Shown piece after piece: positions 8,341-16,231 of a stretch of DNA of 64,000 nucleotides. The stretch covers positions 1-64,000 of the forward strand of contig JANQNB010000008.1 in NCBI GenBank assembly GCA_028279755.1. The letters run 5' to 3'. The position numbers and the translations under genes were made by a program. Within the stretch, counting starts at the first letter, position 1, and each line of letters begins with the position of its first letter. The DNA is from Candidatus Nanoarchaeia archaeon. Its GTDB lineage: Archaea > Nanobdellota > Nanobdellia > Woesearchaeales > UBA525. The notes beneath the pieces are model-generated. The model saw nothing but the letters and a program-made list of their open reading frames with translations, did not search any database and had not been told where the DNA came from.

Positions 8341-8348
8341 TTTATAAA
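8341..8348 (+). promoter_or_regulatory. TATA box of secY
   Basis: TTTATAAA preceded by CCAAAGCC, which suits a BRE/TATA pair. It ends 29 nt before the GTG start at 8378, so the transcript has at most a very short leader. It separates secY from the ribosomal block upstream. Confidence 0.7.
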
Positions 8349-8377
8349 TCCCTGGGCAGCCCTGGCTGGCAAAGGGT

Positions 8378-9712
8378 GTGACTGTGAGTCTCCTCGATAC
8401 TGTCCTGCAAAACCTGCCTGAAGTCCAGGCGCCCACTGAGAAGCGGCTGGCGTTCAAGGAGAAGCTGAAATGGACTGCGATCACGCTCGTCCTCTACTTC
8501 CTCCTGGGCATGGTCCCGATCTTCGGGCTCGCCTCGACCGCGCTGGAGCAGTTCGAGTTCTTCGAAATTGTTCTCGGTGCAAGCTTTGGTAGCATCATCA
8601 CCTTGGGTATCGGTCCGATCGTGACCGCGTCGATCGTGCTGCAATTGCTGAACGGTTCCGGCATTGTCAAGTTCGACAGGACGACGCACGAAGGCCGTGC
8701 CCGCTTCCAGGGTATCCAGAAGCTCTTGAGCGTGGCGTTCATCATCCTTGAAGGCATCATCTATGTCGCGACCGGCGGCCTGACTGCGATGCCCGGCATC
8801 CCGGCCTGGATGCTCATCTTCCAATTGTTCCTCGGCGGCATCCTCATCATGTTCATGGACGAAGTCGTGAGCAAGTGGGGCTTCGGCTCAGGCATTAGTC
8901 TGTTCATCGCTGCTGGCGTGTCGAAAGAGATCTTTGTCCGCGCGCTCAGCTGGCTGCCAAGCCCTGCAAACCCTGACGTTCCAGCCGGGCGTATTCCGAG
9001 CCTGATCCAGAGCATCGCAGGCCAGAACCTGACGCAAGCAGGGCTTGATCTTGCGGTGTTGGTCGCCACGGTTGTAGTCTTTCTCGTCGTGGTGTATACC
9101 CAGGCGATGAAAGTGGAAATTCCGTTGAGTTTCGGACGCTTGCGCGGACATGGCGTGCGTTGGCCATTGAATTTCTTCTACACGAGCAACATCCCGGTCA
9201 TCTTGGTCGCCGCATTATTGGCGAACGTGCAGCTTATCGGCAATTGGGTGCCGAGCCTACAATGGCTCTCTGCCATCGTCGGGAATCCGAGCATCCTCGA
9301 GCCTTTAATCACGAACAGTCTTGCCTGGTCGCATATCTGGCAATCAGGCGTGTATCTCCTCTTGTTCATGGCCGGCTCCTTATTGTTCGGCGTATTCTGG
9401 GTCCAGACAGCAGGCCTGGATCCGGCGTCGCAAGCAAAGCAGATCATGGCCTCTGGCTTGCACATCCCTGGCTTCCGCAAGGATCAGCGCGTGCTCGAGC
9501 GCTTGCTCGCGCGCTACATCTGGCCGCTCACCTTTGTCGGCAGCATCGCGGTTGGCTTATTGGCTGCGGTCGCTGACCTGACTGGCGCGCTCGGCCGCGG
9601 CACCGGCATCCTCCTGACGGTCATGATCATCTATCAGCTCTACCAGCAGATCGCGCAACAGCACGTCGCAGACATGAACCCGATGATGCGCAAGTTCATG
9701 GGTGGCCGCTGA
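8378..9712 (+). CDS. secY: Protein translocase subunit SecY
   Basis: Main channel subunit of the Sec translocon. The 444 residues form about ten hydrophobic segments with SecY hallmarks such as FGSIITLGIGPIVTASIVLQ and the C-terminal half motif AKQIMASGLHIPGFRKDQR. It starts with GTG at 8378 (a second in-frame GTG lies at 8384). It follows the ribosomal block, as usual in archaea, but adk, which often follows secY, is absent; the insertase-like gene overlaps by one base instead. Confidence 0.96.
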   Translation: MTVSLLDTVLQNLPEVQAPTEKRLAFKEKLKWTAITLVLYFLLGMVPIFGLASTALEQFEFFEIVLGASFGSIITLGIGPIVTASIVLQLLNGSGIVKFDRTTHEGRARFQGIQKLLSVAFIILEGIIYVATGGLTAMPGIPAWMLIFQLFLGGILIMFMDEVVSKWGFGSGISLFIAAGVSKEIFVRALSWLPSPANPDVPAGRIPSLIQSIAGQNLTQAGLDLAVLVATVVVFLVVVYTQAMKVEIPLSFGRLRGHGVRWPLNFFYTSNIPVILVAALLANVQLIGNWVPSLQWLSAIVGNPSILEPLITNSLAWSHIWQSGVYLLLFMAGSLLFGVFWVQTAGLDPASQAKQIMASGLHIPGFRKDQRVLERLLARYIWPLTFVGSIAVGLLAAVADLTGALGRGTGILLTVMIIYQLYQQIAQQHVADMNPMMRKFMGGR

Positions 9713-10497
9713 TGGTCTTCGAGTTCCTTTCTGAGATGCTGGAGACGATCCTCGACCCGATATTCCGGCCGCTGCTGGCCTTGCCGTATTTCTGGGCGAT
9801 CTTCATCATGGCAGCAGTGATTACTGTCGGCATCACACTCGTGTACAAGTACGCGACTGATCAGGAGCGGATGAAGGAGCTGAAGAAGAAGGTCAAGGAA
9901 TACCAGGAGAAGATGAAAGCGGTGCGGGACCAGCCGGACAAGATGATGAAGCTCCAGAAAGAGGCGATGCAGTACAACATGGAGCTCATGAAACACTCGT
10001 TCAAGCCGACCTTGTACACCATCATCCCCATCTTCATCATTTTCGGATGGCTCAACGCGCACATGGCGTATGAGAGTCTCTCGCCTGGCGAAGAGTTCAC
10101 GATCACCGCAATGATGTCTGAAGGTGTCGATTCGGCAACGCTGTCCTTATTGCCGCCGGAAAACATCACTGTCGACAACGCGACCAAGGACGTCGAAGAA
10201 GGCATCGTCGTCTGGACGCTTAGCGCCGAGGCTGGCACCTACAAGGCGACGATCGACGCTGGCGGCTCGCAGGCAGAGAAGACATTCGTGATCACAACTG
10301 AGCGCGGCGAGTATGAGCAGCCGCTCGAGGCTTACAAAGACAATGCAGTGACGTCTGTGACTATGGGCAATAAGAAGGTCAAGCCGCTCGGCGAGAGCGT
10401 CTCCCTGTTCGGCTGGAAGCCTGGCTGGCTCGGAACATATATCATTCTCAGCATCCTGATCAGCGTCATCTCGAGAAAATTGCTTGGTGTGGTGTAG
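9712..10497 (+). CDS. YidC/EMC3-like membrane insertase (DUF106 family)
   Basis: Archaeal relatives of YidC/Oxa1/EMC3 insert membrane proteins. Here a first membrane helix (about residues 22-44) is followed by a cytoplasmic coiled coil (ERMKELKKKVKEYQEKMKAV), a helix pair near residues 95-115, then an extracytoplasmic part of roughly 115 residues and a last helix (YIILSILISVISRKLLGVV). At 261 residues it is longer than simple DUF106 proteins because of that extracytoplasmic part. It overlaps the secY stop by one base, so both are co-translated. Confidence 0.85.
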   Translation: MVFEFLSEMLETILDPIFRPLLALPYFWAIFIMAAVITVGITLVYKYATDQERMKELKKKVKEYQEKMKAVRDQPDKMMKLQKEAMQYNMELMKHSFKPTLYTIIPIFIIFGWLNAHMAYESLSPGEEFTITAMMSEGVDSATLSLLPPENITVDNATKDVEEGIVVWTLSAEAGTYKATIDAGGSQAEKTFVITTERGEYEQPLEAYKDNAVTSVTMGNKKVKPLGESVSLFGWKPGWLGTYIILSILISVISRKLLGVV

Positions 10498-10507
10498 TAA
10501 TAATTTC

Positions 10508-10525
10508 TATATGGAAAATAATTAC
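10508..10525 (+). repeat. Intergenic motif copy 1 (ATATGGAAAATAATTA)
   Basis: First of five near-identical AT-rich copies in this window. It lies 10 nt after the insertase stop and 15 nt before the TATA box of the L34e-L14e gene, the position expected for an upstream regulator site. Confidence 0.7.
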
Positions 10526-10540
10526 TTTCTTTCCAGTCAC

Positions 10541-10548
10541 CTTTATAA
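10541..10548 (+). promoter_or_regulatory. TATA box of the L34e-L14e gene
   Basis: CTTTATAAA flanked by CAC and GAG. It ends about 47 nt before the ATG, so this gene has a leader of roughly 25 nt, with a GGAG just upstream of the start. Confidence 0.65.
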
Positions 10549-10595
10549 AGAGAACGTCGCTCTCGTGCGTATTCGCTTGGCAGCGGAGTTAGAAA

Positions 10596-11363
10596 ATGGT
10601 TCAAGGAAAATTCAAGAGCAGCAGATTACGCAAACGCAAGGTCAAAGTGCCTGGCGGCCAGACAAAGACGCGCTATCTCGAGCGCAAGCCGAAACAGGCG
10701 CGGTGCGGCACAACCGGCGAAAAACTGCACGGCATCCCACGCATGGGCGCCACGAAAGCGAAGAACACGGCAAAGACCCTGAAGCGACCAGAGCGGCCGT
10801 ATGGCGGCGTGCTTTCCAGCAGGGCGATGCGTGTCAAGATGCGCCAGGAAGCCAAAGTCCTGGCAAAAGGCACGCCAGCAAAGGAGACAGCACTCTTCAG
10901 CGTTGGCAGGCTCTGCCTCAAGATCGCTGGCAGGGATGCAGGCAAGCGCTGCGTCATTGTCGAAGAAGCAAAAGACGGCGTTGTCATGATCGACGGCGAG
11001 ACGCGCAGGCGAAAGTGCAATGTCCGGCACCTCGAACCACTTGTGGATTCGCTGAATGTCAAGAAAGGCGCGACGCATGCCGATGTCGTGAAAGCCTTTG
11101 CAAAGCTGGGTTCTGATCTCAAAGCGAGCAAGCCGAAGAAGGCGGCAGCGAGACCGAAGCGGATCCGCAAGAAGCGCGCGAAGCCGAAGCCTGAAGCTGC
11201 AAAGAAAGCGCCTGCAGCTGAGAAGAAAGCAGCGCCTGCGGCACCTGCAAAAGAGACGCCCGCTGCACCCGCCCAACCGAAGCAGGAAGAGAAGTCCCTC
11301 CCGAAAACAGGCGCGAAGGTGGCTGAGAAAAAACCTGCAGTGAAGGCTCCGGCAAAGAAGTAA
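10596..11363 (+). CDS. Fused ribosomal protein L34e-L14e with Lys/Ala/Pro-rich tail
   Basis: One reading frame joins two ribosomal proteins. Residues about 1-90 are L34e (RYLERKPKQARCGTTGEKL, then TKAKNTAKTLKRPERPYGG). Residues about 100-180 are L14e, with its KOW-like start FSVGRLCLKIAGRDAGKR and the motif RRRKCNVRHLEPL. A roughly 65-residue lysine, alanine and proline-rich tail follows. In other archaea rpl34e, cmk and rpl14e are usually separate and adjacent, so loss of cmk and fusion is the simplest history. No frameshift or stop is seen between the parts. Confidence 0.88.
   Translation: MVQGKFKSSRLRKRKVKVPGGQTKTRYLERKPKQARCGTTGEKLHGIPRMGATKAKNTAKTLKRPERPYGGVLSSRAMRVKMRQEAKVLAKGTPAKETALFSVGRLCLKIAGRDAGKRCVIVEEAKDGVVMIDGETRRRKCNVRHLEPLVDSLNVKKGATHADVVKAFAKLGSDLKASKPKKAAARPKRIRKKRAKPKPEAAKKAPAAEKKAAPAAPAKETPAAPAQPKQEEKSLPKTGAKVAEKKPAVKAPAKK
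11261..11322 (+). repeat. 62-bp linker repeat, copy 1 (coding, in L34e-L14e tail)
   Basis: This stretch encodes AAPAQPKQEEK in the ribosomal tail and matches 42513-42574 on the opposite strand in 57 of 62 positions, including 30 consecutive bases. The two host genes are otherwise unrelated. Confidence 0.85.
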
Positions 11364-11380
11364 ACCTCTTATCACAATTC

Positions 11381-11388
11381 TTATATAC
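11381..11388 (+). promoter_or_regulatory. TATA box of the membrane protein gene at 11410
   Basis: TTATATAC ends 21 nt before the ATG at 11410, the leaderless spacing found at many genes in this window. Confidence 0.65.
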
Positions 11389-11409
11389 GGCAACTTTTCT
11401 TCCCACGCC

Positions 11410-12258
11410 ATGGTCGAGTACTTTCCAGAACTCTGGCAGAGCTGCAAGGACGCATACAAGAATCCGATTCTGATCGTGCCATTCCTGGTGCAAGGAGGGC
11501 TCATGATCGTGCTCATCGCCATCCTGGCGGTCATCGGCTTCTTACTGTACGGGACCAACGCCTTGACAGGCTCGTTCGACTGGGCGATGGCAGTCGCGCT
11601 CGGCGTCATCCTCGGCATTCCCGGATTGATCCTCTTCCTCATGCTCAACGCGTACTTCAGCGCCGGCATCCTGAACATGGCGAGCAATGTCACGCTCGGC
11701 AAGCGAGCAACAGGATTCTACACCGGCGGCAAGGAGTTCTTCTCGAACTTCTTCTTCTACCAGATCTGGACCGGCCTGCTCTTCCTGCTCTTGGCAGCGC
11801 CGATGATCCTCTTCATCATCCTCGCAGTAGGAGGTGTGGGTGTCCTCGCTTTGAACATCGTCATGGCGGTCTTGTTCGGCTTTGTCCTGGTGGGTCTTGG
11901 CATCGTGCTCGCTGTTGCGCTGTTCTTTGCGCAACCGTTGATTGTGCGCAAGAACGCAAGCGGCTGGGACGCGATCAAGGGCAGCTTCCAATTGATGAGA
12001 AAACACGCCGGACACGTCTGGGCATCCTGGGGCATCACCCTGCTCTTCGGCATCATGGTTGGCATGGGGGTCGCAGTGTTCACCGTCCCAATCGCCATCG
12101 CCGCTGAAGTGAGCCAGAGCCCAGCGATATTGATCCTGCAAGGATTCGCTTCTCTTGTCCGCGGCTTTGTCCAGCTCGTCGTGTCGATCATCGCGATCAT
12201 CTACATGTTCCGCATGTACAACGCAATACCATCTCTAAAGAAAGGGAAGAAAGCATGA
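11410..12258 (+). CDS. Multipass membrane protein (DUF7847-like)
   Basis: A 282-residue protein with about six long hydrophobic segments and short soluble loops. The segment PLIVRKNASGWDAIKGSFQL before a later helix resembles archaeal membrane proteins of the DUF7847/YciC-like type, whose function is unknown. The C-terminus is basic (SLKKGKKA), placing it in the cytoplasm. It overlaps the next gene by 4 nt, so both probably share the leaderless transcript. Confidence 0.75.
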   Translation: MVEYFPELWQSCKDAYKNPILIVPFLVQGGLMIVLIAILAVIGFLLYGTNALTGSFDWAMAVALGVILGIPGLILFLMLNAYFSAGILNMASNVTLGKRATGFYTGGKEFFSNFFFYQIWTGLLFLLLAAPMILFIILAVGGVGVLALNIVMAVLFGFVLVGLGIVLAVALFFAQPLIVRKNASGWDAIKGSFQLMRKHAGHVWASWGITLLFGIMVGMGVAVFTVPIAIAAEVSQSPAILILQGFASLVRGFVQLVVSIIAIIYMFRMYNAIPSLKKGKKA

Positions 12259-12671
12259 GGATCGCGATCTGCGCCAGCATGGTCTTCACCGAGCAGATGC
12301 TGGAAGTGAAAGAACGGCTCGAGGAAATGGGCCACGAAGCGACGCTTTCGAAATTCGCCCAGGCCTATGTCGGCAAGACTGAGAAAGAGAAGGAAGAGAT
12401 CACCTTGTATCACAAGAACGAACGGGACGCGATCCGCGAGTTCTGGGAAGAGATCAAGACAAGCGATGCGGTCCTTGTCCTGAATTACGATCGGCGCGGC
12501 GTTGCAAACTACATCGGCGGCAACACCTTGATGGAGATCGGCTTTGCGCACGTCCTCGGGAAGAAGATCTTCTTGTTGAATCCAATCCCAGAGATAGAAT
12601 TCTATGAAAGCGAGATTGCAGCATGCAAGCCAGTCATTCTAGAAGGGGATCTCAAGAAGATAGAGGATTAG
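12255..12671 (+). CDS. Nucleoside 2-deoxyribosyltransferase-like protein
   Basis: A 138-residue alpha/beta protein. The N-terminus MRIAICASMVFTEQMLEV and the later SDAVLVLNYDRRGVANYIG followed by GNTLMEIGFAHVLGKKIF form the nucleoside deoxyribosyltransferase-like fold, in which the glutamate of the MEIG motif is the expected active-site residue. Family members move nucleobases or cleave nucleotide glycosidic bonds; the exact substrate cannot be read from sequence. It overlaps the preceding membrane gene (ATGA) and meets the next gene tail to tail with a 4-nt overlap. Confidence 0.7.
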   Translation: MRIAICASMVFTEQMLEVKERLEEMGHEATLSKFAQAYVGKTEKEKEEITLYHKNERDAIREFWEEIKTSDAVLVLNYDRRGVANYIGGNTLMEIGFAHVLGKKIFLLNPIPEIEFYESEIAACKPVILEGDLKKIED

Positions 12672-13744
12672 GCTCGTTGGTAGGACTTGACTTCAAGCCC
12701 TAACCGTTCTTGATAGGCATCAGGATCCAATGCGTGCAGAACACCGGGGTTTTTGTACGCAACCGGAAGTCTATCGAAGTCTTTTCCAAACCAATGTCGT
12801 ACTAGGCCGCCGATGAGCATTTCCCTACCGTGAGTTGCGAGCGATTTGCTCGGGGAAAATCCCCTGTCGACCTGATCATCGTACTCTACTCGTCTTTGAT
12901 TCAGGTTATGAACGTGCTCCTGCATTTTGGGAAGAAGCTCCCGCAATCCCTTGTTTCTTTCGTGTGCGAGGAACAGGCTGTGAGCAGTCTCTGCCACTAC
13001 ACCGGTGGCGGCTGCAGCAGCGTATCCAGGATCATAGCTTGTAGCGGCGTCAAGCAGGCCTGCGCCAACCATATAGGTGATTGCGCCAGCACCACCTCCA
13101 CCAACAGTGTGATTGAATGCTCGGCAAGCAAGATCGACTCCTTCCAACGTTGGCATGCATTCATGTGTGAGTGTGTTATAATCACTGATCATTTTGAGAA
13201 GAGCCCATCTTGACATGACTTCAGGATTGTGCCCCATGAGTTGCTGAGCGACCCTTGTTCCTGATTCAAGATCTTCTTCATAATCAACCAGAAAATCACG
13301 AAGCTTTGTCGTGCGATTGAGCACTGACCGAATCCCTGCGGGAACTACTTTGAGTGCTGCGCTCTTGATCCCGCTTAAGACCGCACCAAGACCTTGCAGT
13401 GTCGCTGAGACATACAATCCTAACTCAGCGCCTTGCCGCATCCCTTCTTGCGGGTCACCAGCGACTGCGCCTGTTACGAGGCCGACAGCGCTACCTGCCA
13501 AACTTCCGAGAGCAATTGGTGGCACGGCGCTCCTCACTCTTCCCAAAGGACTCCAATGCTCCCTGTACACTTCCGCAGTCTCGTCAACAAGCTGATCGAA
13601 CAATTCAAACGCGCCCGTCCTTTCGAAGAATTCATTGCTGTCAGGTGTGATTTCTCGAACGCTCGAGAGATAGCGTCGGTGCATTTCGTCTGCGACAAGG
13701 GCTTGCGTATCAGGCACTTCTGTGAGTGTCGGATCGAGTTTCAT
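12668..13744 (-). CDS. Hypothetical protein with glycine/alanine-rich hydrophobic segments
   Basis: Not recognised. The 358 residues hold two hydrophobic, small-residue-rich stretches: residues about 90-130 (IALGSLAGSAVGLVTGAVAG and on) and about 225-265 (GGGGAGAITYMVGAGLLDAA and on), separated by a charged helical region. This looks like paired membrane-associated hairpins rather than ordinary transmembrane helices. A TATA box 22 nt upstream supports leaderless transcription from the ATG at 13744. Confidence 0.6.
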   Translation of the reverse strand: MKLDPTLTEVPDTQALVADEMHRRYLSSVREITPDSNEFFERTGAFELFDQLVDETAEVYREHWSPLGRVRSAVPPIALGSLAGSAVGLVTGAVAGDPQEGMRQGAELGLYVSATLQGLGAVLSGIKSAALKVVPAGIRSVLNRTTKLRDFLVDYEEDLESGTRVAQQLMGHNPEVMSRWALLKMISDYNTLTHECMPTLEGVDLACRAFNHTVGGGGAGAITYMVGAGLLDAATSYDPGYAAAAATGVVAETAHSLFLAHERNKGLRELLPKMQEHVHNLNQRRVEYDDQVDRGFSPSKSLATHGREMLIGGLVRHWFGKDFDRLPVAYKNPGVLHALDPDAYQERLGLEVKSYQRA

Positions 13745-13766
13745 GCCTTGTTTTACACAGTAATCA

Positions 13767-13775
13767 TATATAAAT
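13767..13775 (-). promoter_or_regulatory. TATA box of the hypothetical gene starting at 13744
   Basis: On the minus strand it reads ATTTATATA, preceded by TAGAAAC. The same BRE/TATA arrangement (TAGAAA, one base, ATTTATAT) recurs at 34831-34839 and 50242-50249 on the minus strand. Confidence 0.7.
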
Positions 13776-13788
13776 GTTTCTATTTTGT

Positions 13789-13806
13789 AACTACTTTTTA
13801 GTAGTT
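13789..13806. terminator. Perfect inverted repeat at the end of the Nudix gene
   Basis: AACTACT and AGTAGTT are separated by four T/A bases and overlap the Nudix stop codon. It may be a 3'-end hairpin for the minus-strand pheS operon. It also lies just upstream of the next minus-strand promoter, so an operator role is possible. Confidence 0.4.
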
Positions 13807-14190
13807 ATTTATAAGCTTCTCCACGAACGGCAAATCAGCCTCTGTGATGTCGTAGTCCTTCATTTCTTGGGGTGTGACCCAGGCATGGTCTTCGATGTCA
13901 TGGTGCTCAATCTCGCCGCTGATGATTGTGCAATGATAGCCCATGAGCTTGACATGCTTTTTTGTGTCGGCGTAGACATGCTCGCTTGTCAGGAAGTGCT
14001 CGCCAGCTTTCACAGTGAGGCCGAGTTCCTCCTTAATCTCACGCTCCAAACACGCACATTCATCCTCCCCTTCTTCCTTTTTGCCCCCAGGGAATTCCCA
14101 ACGTCCAGCACCGTGGCGATTGTCTTTGGTGCGCTGCGTGATGAGATACTTGCCATCTCGCTCGATGATCGCTGCTGTGACGAGAATCAT
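13798..14190 (-). CDS. Nudix hydrolase, MutT-like (8-oxo-dGTP diphosphatase type)
   Basis: A 130-residue Nudix fold enzyme that would hydrolyse nucleoside diphosphate derivatives. The complete Nudix box is present near residues 35-60 (GG, five residues, E, seven residues, REIKEELGL), preceded by GAGRWEFPGGK, typical of MutT-like pyrophosphohydrolases that clear oxidised nucleotides. The ATG at 14190 overlaps the stop of the upstream membrane gene; longer frames run back over that gene. It is the last gene of the pheS-pheT transcript. Confidence 0.88.
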   Translation of the reverse strand: MILVTAAIIERDGKYLITQRTKDNRHGAGRWEFPGGKKEEGEDECACLEREIKEELGLTVKAGEHFLTSEHVYADTKKHVKLMGYHCTIISGEIEHHDIEDHAWVTPQEMKDYDITEADLPFVEKLINNY

Positions 14191-14615
14191 TTTCTCTTCC
14201 ACACCCAGATGAGGAAAATAATCCATAAAGCAAAGATAATTCCATAAATAGGGCTCAAGAACACCACGCTCAGTCCGATTCCCAGTGCGTCGCAACTCCC
14301 CCCTTCTATCTCGAAGAAACACGGTGGAAAGGGAAGATACATGAGCAGTGTGACAAGCCATAACAATCCAGCAAGGATGTATGCGAGCCAACGCGGCCTT
14401 TTCTGCTGAGCGCTGATCGTCACGCTGATCGAGATCAGCGTTGCCATGACTGCAGGCATCATCCAGACCAGCAGAAAGGCAAAGTTAAGCGCGTTTCCAA
14501 CTATCATCAAGCTACCCAACAGCACAACAAGCAAGATGGTGATCCAGGCATGCGTCGGAATCTTCTTCAGTAGCTCATGCAAGGTGCTGCCCCACAACAC
14601 TGAGATTGAGTTCAA
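14187..14615 (-). CDS. Small four-helix membrane protein
   Basis: Not recognised. About 142 residues with four hydrophobic helices, two closely spaced charged residues only in loops, and a basic C-terminus (WIIFLIWVWKRK). The start is uncertain: the longest frame uses TTG at 14615 and overlaps pheT by 41 nt, while a TTG at 14582 would overlap by only 8 nt. It overlaps the Nudix start by 4 nt and is thus part of the pheS operon. Confidence 0.6.
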   Translation of the reverse strand: MNSISVLWGSTLHELLKKIPTHAWITILLVVLLGSLMIVGNALNFAFLLVWMMPAVMATLISISVTISAQQKRPRWLAYILAGLLWLVTLLMYLPFPPCFFEIEGGSCDALGIGLSVVFLSPIYGIIFALWIIFLIWVWKRK

Positions 14616-16230
14616 AGGTCGCGATCGGCATGGTCATGTCGAAGTTCGCAAGGACTTGCGGGTGGAGTTCGCCGATGTAGGCGACCGCTTCCTTGCCGAC
14701 GTAAACGCGCGCGACCCTGCCTGGGATAAAGCTCGGGTGCTCTGTCTCCTTGTACACTGCTTGCACGTTCAGCTTGGTGAGCAGGTCGTCAAGCACCTGC
14801 CTGATGGCAGTGTAATCCGCATCCTCGCCGCAGAGCGCGACCGCGACCCTGACTTGCTCTTTCACGCCAGTATCGGATTTGTCTGCAGGCTTTGCCTTGC
14901 TGAACACACGGCCGATCTCAAAGAAGTGCTGCGGGTATTCATAGCGCTTGTTCCGCTGCAAGGCTTCGATCAGGCTCGGAATGATCCAGGCGCGCAAGGA
15001 ATCATATTCCAGGCTGACCGGATGCAGCACTTTGATCGTGTTGAAGTTCAGGAGCATCCTCTTTGTCTGCGCGTCGTGGTTGATCAGATGGAAGTTCTTG
15101 GCTTCGAGCAAGCCATGGCCGACAAGCAAATTGCGTACCTTGTCGCAGAACGTTTCGAATTTGTCAGCGCCGCCGACAGTCGCGATGTTGGGGATGACTT
15201 CCTTGAAGTTTTCGTACCCGTACGCTATTGCGACGTCTTCAGCGAAGTCTGCCTGGTGGAGGATGTCTGTGCGGTAAGCAGGAATAAGGGCCTTGCCGTT
15301 CTCGTACCCGAAGCCCATTCGTTCTAAGTACTTGCCTATCTCTGCGTTTGTGAGTTTTAGACCGAGGAGCTTGTTGATGTATGCGTGATCGACTCTCATC
15401 TTTTTTGGTGTGAGATCGGGGTAAGAGAATTTTTTGTCAGGATACACCATTTCAATTGAGTAAATCTTTCCTCCCATGTCCGCAAGAGCGGTTGTCAGCA
15501 TCGCAAGTGATTCGACAATGGTTCGCAAATGGGGGCCCGTGCACTCAACAAAGATGTCTGTGGTCGTTTCGTCGATCTTGCCGACATCATGCGAGTTGAT
15601 GATTGGTGGCATGGACATGTATGTTCCTTTGTCGTCGACGAATACTGGATATGTCTTCCAACCATCCATGATAAAGCCGTATTCTTTTCCTTTTGGATGA
15701 TGCTCCAGGATTTGTTCCGCATCAATCTCCCTTGGAAACTCAAGTGGTCGGAACTTGATCTCTTTCGGTTTTTTTCCTGTGAATGTCACCGGAAAGCTGA
15801 TTTTCTCCAAGGGGTAAAGACCAATACCGCCTTTCTTCCTGTTTCTCGTGAAGGTCATTCCGAGCTTTTCCTGGAGCTGCACGACTTCCTTGATCTTCTG
15901 ATCATCGAATTTCAGACCTTTGACGATACATGCAACGGCGTATGACCATTCTTTTGGCAGGTTCTTGACAATGACTTTCTCGCCTGATTTCTTCACGTCG
16001 TACTTCTTCAGGCCGGGCTTGACCCCGACAAAGCTTGCGAGCGCTCGCTGGAATCCCTGCTGGCTGAGCAGGTCCGGGCGATTGGGAAAGATCTCGACGT
16101 TGATGTCGTCGCCTTCGATGCCTTCGAGATCAGTGCCGAGCATGCCGATACGGTCTTTCAACTGCTCGTCGCTCAGCTTCTTGCCGAGCGTCTTGAGCAC
16201 TTCCTTCTTCGATACGGTTATTGTTGGCAT
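14575..16230 (-). CDS. pheT: Phenylalanine-tRNA ligase beta subunit
   Basis: Beta chain of the (alpha-beta)2 enzyme that charges tRNA-Phe. At 551 residues it has the short archaeal/eukaryotic architecture. Visible parts are the N-terminal MPTITVSKKEVLKTLGKK, the EIFPNRPDLLSQQG block of the B3/B4-like region, the B5 domain near residues 270-340, and a C-terminal catalytic-like domain with PIATFELNLSVVGQHL. It follows pheS by one base. Codon use in the middle (about 15.35-15.96 kb) is more AT-ending than at the ends. Confidence 0.95.
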   Translation of the reverse strand: MPTITVSKKEVLKTLGKKLSDEQLKDRIGMLGTDLEGIEGDDINVEIFPNRPDLLSQQGFQRALASFVGVKPGLKKYDVKKSGEKVIVKNLPKEWSYAVACIVKGLKFDDQKIKEVVQLQEKLGMTFTRNRKKGGIGLYPLEKISFPVTFTGKKPKEIKFRPLEFPREIDAEQILEHHPKGKEYGFIMDGWKTYPVFVDDKGTYMSMPPIINSHDVGKIDETTTDIFVECTGPHLRTIVESLAMLTTALADMGGKIYSIEMVYPDKKFSYPDLTPKKMRVDHAYINKLLGLKLTNAEIGKYLERMGFGYENGKALIPAYRTDILHQADFAEDVAIAYGYENFKEVIPNIATVGGADKFETFCDKVRNLLVGHGLLEAKNFHLINHDAQTKRMLLNFNTIKVLHPVSLEYDSLRAWIIPSLIEALQRNKRYEYPQHFFEIGRVFSKAKPADKSDTGVKEQVRVAVALCGEDADYTAIRQVLDDLLTKLNVQAVYKETEHPSFIPGRVARVYVGKEAVAYIGELHPQVLANFDMTMPIATFELNLSVVGQHLA

Positions 16231-16231
16231 C

